Positions 6,543 to 8,016 of a DNA stretch of 8,016 bases are shown here, piece by piece. Position 1 is the stretch's first letter, and every line of letters starts with the position of its first letter. Origin of the DNA: an uncultured Phenylobacterium sp. (GTDB taxonomy: Bacteria; Pseudomonadota; Alphaproteobacteria; Caulobacterales; Caulobacteraceae). Both the position numbers and the translations under genes were made by a program. The notes under the pieces were generated by a model. The model saw only the letters and a list, made by a program, of their open reading frames with translations. It was not told where the DNA came from and searched no databases. The stretch lies in contig CAMFIW010000100.1 in the NCBI GenBank assembly GCA_945952355.1, positions 1 through 8,016 on the forward strand. Direction: 5' to 3'.

Positions 6543-6576
6543 GGCGGCTCAGCCCGCCCTGGCGGCGGGAGCCGCC
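6543..6576. terminator. GC-rich hairpin between convergent genes (possible bidirectional terminator)
   Basis: GGCGGCT (6543-6549) pairs with AGCCGCC (6570-6576), and inside it CCCGCC (6553-6558) pairs with GGCGGG (6564-6569) around a 5-base loop, with a 3-base bulge on one side. It lies just after the peptidase stop and covers the stop and last codons of the opposite-strand gene, so it could end transcription from both sides. There is no T tract on either side, so it is not a canonical intrinsic terminator. Such stems also arise from Ala/Gly/Pro codons in GC-rich coding DNA. Confidence 0.3.
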
Positions 6577-7364
6577 TCGTCCTTCGGAAGGAGGCGCAGC
6601 AGCGGCCCCGCCTGCTGCAGGGCTTCCGCCGGCACCATGACGCCGAGTTCGGTGGCGTTGGCCAGGTAGAGGTGGAAGTCGGCGGCGGCCGCCGCCAGCT
6701 TGGCGTCGCCGACGGAGAGGGCTGCGGTCTGGAGGACCGCGGCCTGGGCCTTCATGGCGCGCAGCGCCTGGGCCGGGTCGCTGTCGATGGCCAGGACGGC
6801 CGACTTGATGATCTTGAGCGCCTGAAGGATGCGCGCGGCGTCCGGGGTCTTGGCGTCGGAGCGACGCTTCAGCGGGCCGGTATAGTCGCCGGAATTGAAG
6901 CGGCGCCGGTCGGGACCGATATAGGCGACCGCTTCGATCCAGTCGCGCGGGCGCAGGGTCACCGCCTCGAGCCGGCGCAGGAGATCCCTGGCGGTATAGG
7001 GCTTGCGCAGGAACTCGTGCACGCCGGCGTCGCGCGCGGCGAGGATTCCTCCGGCGGTGGCGGTCGCCGTCATGACGATGATCGGCGCCTGGCGGCAGTT
7101 CAGGTGGCTGCGGCGGATCTCACGGGCGAAAGCGACGCCGTCGACGCCTTCGCCGCTGAGCTCGCAGAAGATGATCTGGGGGTCGACCTGCTCGGCCACG
7201 ACCACGCCCTTGGCGTTGCTGGTCGCCGTGTAGATCTGGCTCTGGGTTATGTTTCGCATCAACTCGCCCAGCATGCGCGCACTCGCGGCGCTGGGGTCGA
7301 CCACCAGCACCTTCTGCAGCATGGGAGCCATGCGCTGAGCGAGCTTGTGATCGTCGTTGAACAC
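6549..7364 (-). CDS. Atypical receiver-domain protein with degenerate phosphorylation site (271 aa)
   Basis: Residues about 16-135 form a CheY-like receiver: beta-1 KVLVVDPSA, a central beta-3 QIIFCELSGEGVDG, beta-4 IIVMTATA with Thr99, and RKPY with the conserved Lys121. Two key acids are changed. The phospho-acceptor position holds Glu68 (CEL, codon GAG), and the second beta-1 acid is Pro24 (VVDP, not VVDD). The middle carries basic motifs GPDRRRF (about 150-156) and GPLKRR (163-168), and the C-terminal 100 residues are Ala-rich helices without a DNA-binding or output enzyme domain that I recognise. The GTG at 7364 is chosen for the GGAG 5 bases upstream (7373-7370 on the - strand); ATG 7331 has no such site and would trim only 11 residues. 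The gene lies 77 bases downstream of purA on the same strand. It is probably a signalling adaptor that works without normal phosphotransfer. Confidence 0.85.
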   Translation of the reverse strand: MFNDDHKLAQRMAPMLQKVLVVDPSAASARMLGELMRNITQSQIYTATSNAKGVVVAEQVDPQIIFCELSGEGVDGVAFAREIRRSHLNCRQAPIIVMTATATAGGILAARDAGVHEFLRKPYTARDLLRRLEAVTLRPRDWIEAVAYIGPDRRRFNSGDYTGPLKRRSDAKTPDAARILQALKIIKSAVLAIDSDPAQALRAMKAQAAVLQTAALSVGDAKLAAAAADFHLYLANATELGVMVPAEALQQAGPLLRLLPKDEAAPAARAG

Positions 7365-7367
7365 GGC

Positions 7368-7397
7368 GTCTCCGGGGCGAGATTCGACCCCGGAGAC
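7368..7397 (-). promoter_or_regulatory. Perfect 10-bp hairpin covering the Shine-Dalgarno of the receiver gene
   Basis: Read on the - strand, GTCTCCGGGG (7397-7388) and CCCCGGAGAC (7377-7368) form a perfect 10-bp stem with a 10-base loop. The 3' arm contains GGAG (7373-7370), the best Shine-Dalgarno for the GTG start at 7364, so the folded mRNA would hide the ribosome site. It may be a translational switch (unfolding by ribosomes, heat, a protein or a small RNA), or simply the end hairpin of the purA transcript, although no U tract follows. The structure is seen directly; the function is inferred. Confidence 0.6.
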
Positions 7398-7441
7398 TAC
7401 AGGCCGGACGGTAAAGATCGCCTTACGTCCGAGGGCTTGTG

Positions 7442-8016
7442 TCAGTCCTGAAACGGATCGCGCACCATGATGGTGTCGTCGCGCTGCGGGCTGGTGGAGA
7501 CCATGGCGGCGGGCGCGCCGATCAGCTCCTCCACCCGGCGCACATACTTCACCGCATTGGCCGGCAGGTCCTTCCACGACGTGGCGCCGGCCGTGCTCTC
7601 GCTCCAGCCTTCCAGCTCTTCGTAGACCGGCTCCAGGGCCGATTGGTCCTTCAAGCCGGCCGGGAGGTGGTCGAGGATCTCGCCGCGCAGCCGGTAGCCG
7701 ACGCAGATCTTCAGCTTGGGCAGGCCGTCGAGGATGTCGAGCTTGGTCAGGGCGATGCCGTCGATGCCGTTCAGCGCCACCGACTGGCGCACCAGCACGG
7801 CGTCGAACCAGCCGCAGCGGCGCGGACGGCCGGTGACGACGCCGAACTCCTTGCCCACCGTGCCGAGATGCTGGCCGATCTCGTCGTTGAGCTCGGTCGG
7901 GAACGGGCCCTCGCCGACGCGGGTGGTGTAGGCCTTAACGATGCCCAGGATGAAGCCCGGCCCCTTGGGTCCCAGACCCGAGCCCGCGGCGGCCTGGCCG
8001 GCCACGGTGTTGGACG
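7442..8016 (-). CDS. purA: Adenylosuccinate synthetase, C-terminal part (5' end outside window)
   Basis: The frame is open from the right edge ([16 protein letters not shown] read from 8014 downward) to the TGA at 7444-7442, about 191 codons. PurA joins IMP and aspartate using GTP, the first committed step from IMP to AMP. Family landmarks are clear and in order: GEGPFPTEL, the [11 protein letters not shown] segment that contacts nucleotide, the guanine-recognition motif TKLDILDG, then a C-terminal [10 protein letters not shown]...DPF close. PurA is usually about 430 residues, so a little under half is present. This is a housekeeping, cytosolic enzyme. The receiver gene follows 77 bases downstream on the same strand and could be read from the same transcript. 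Confidence 0.97.
   Translation of the reverse strand, partial: SNTVAGQAAAGSGLGPKGPGFILGIVKAYTTRVGEGPFPTELNDEIGQHLGTVGKEFGVVTGRPRRCGWFDAVLVRQSVALNGIDGIALTKLDILDGLPKLKICVGYRLRGEILDHLPAGLKDQSALEPVYEELEGWSESTAGATSWKDLPANAVKYVRRVEELIGAPAAMVSTSPQRDDTIMVRDPFQD

Overview
The window is GC-rich DNA with tightly packed genes. It probably comes from an alphaproteobacterium of the Caulobacteraceae (Phenylobacterium/Caulobacter-like). This rests on codon style, a PEPxxWA-type C-terminal sorting signal, a REP-like TCCCGGC...GCCGGGA intergenic repeat and the general gene families, so the taxonomy is inference. There are eight protein genes, two of them cut by the window edges. I see no rRNA, tRNA, CRISPR array or transposase gene.

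Left part (1-2149, + strand). The tail of a flavin amine oxidase is followed one base later by a small exported c-type cytochrome, which looks like a dehydrogenase/electron-acceptor pair. A composite inverted-repeat element of about 212 bp fills almost all of the gap to the next gene, an exported alpha/beta hydrolase with a visible Ser-Asp-His triad.

Middle (2150-4407). After a gap with an AT-rich patch comes a secreted PEP-CTERM protein. Its amber stop is followed, in the same frame and with no gap, by coding sequence for a regulator built from two copies of a winged-helix unit; its start codon is unclear. A 94-aa exported protein with a conserved-looking Cys pair lies convergent to the regulator on the - strand. 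Its upstream region is shared divergently with the next gene.

Right part (4408-8016). A complete periplasmic S9-family peptidase (six PD40-type beta-propeller repeats plus alpha/beta hydrolase domain) is followed on the - strand by a receiver-domain protein and the C-terminal part of purA. The receiver has Glu in place of the phospho-acceptor Asp and Pro in place of one metal-binding acid. A perfect 10-bp hairpin just upstream of its start codon contains the Shine-Dalgarno sequence.

Most of this is ordinary chromosomal content. The best leads are the degenerate receiver with its SD-masking hairpin, the tandem winged-helix regulator with no obvious start codon, the flavin oxidase/cytochrome c pair, and the nested inverted repeat.
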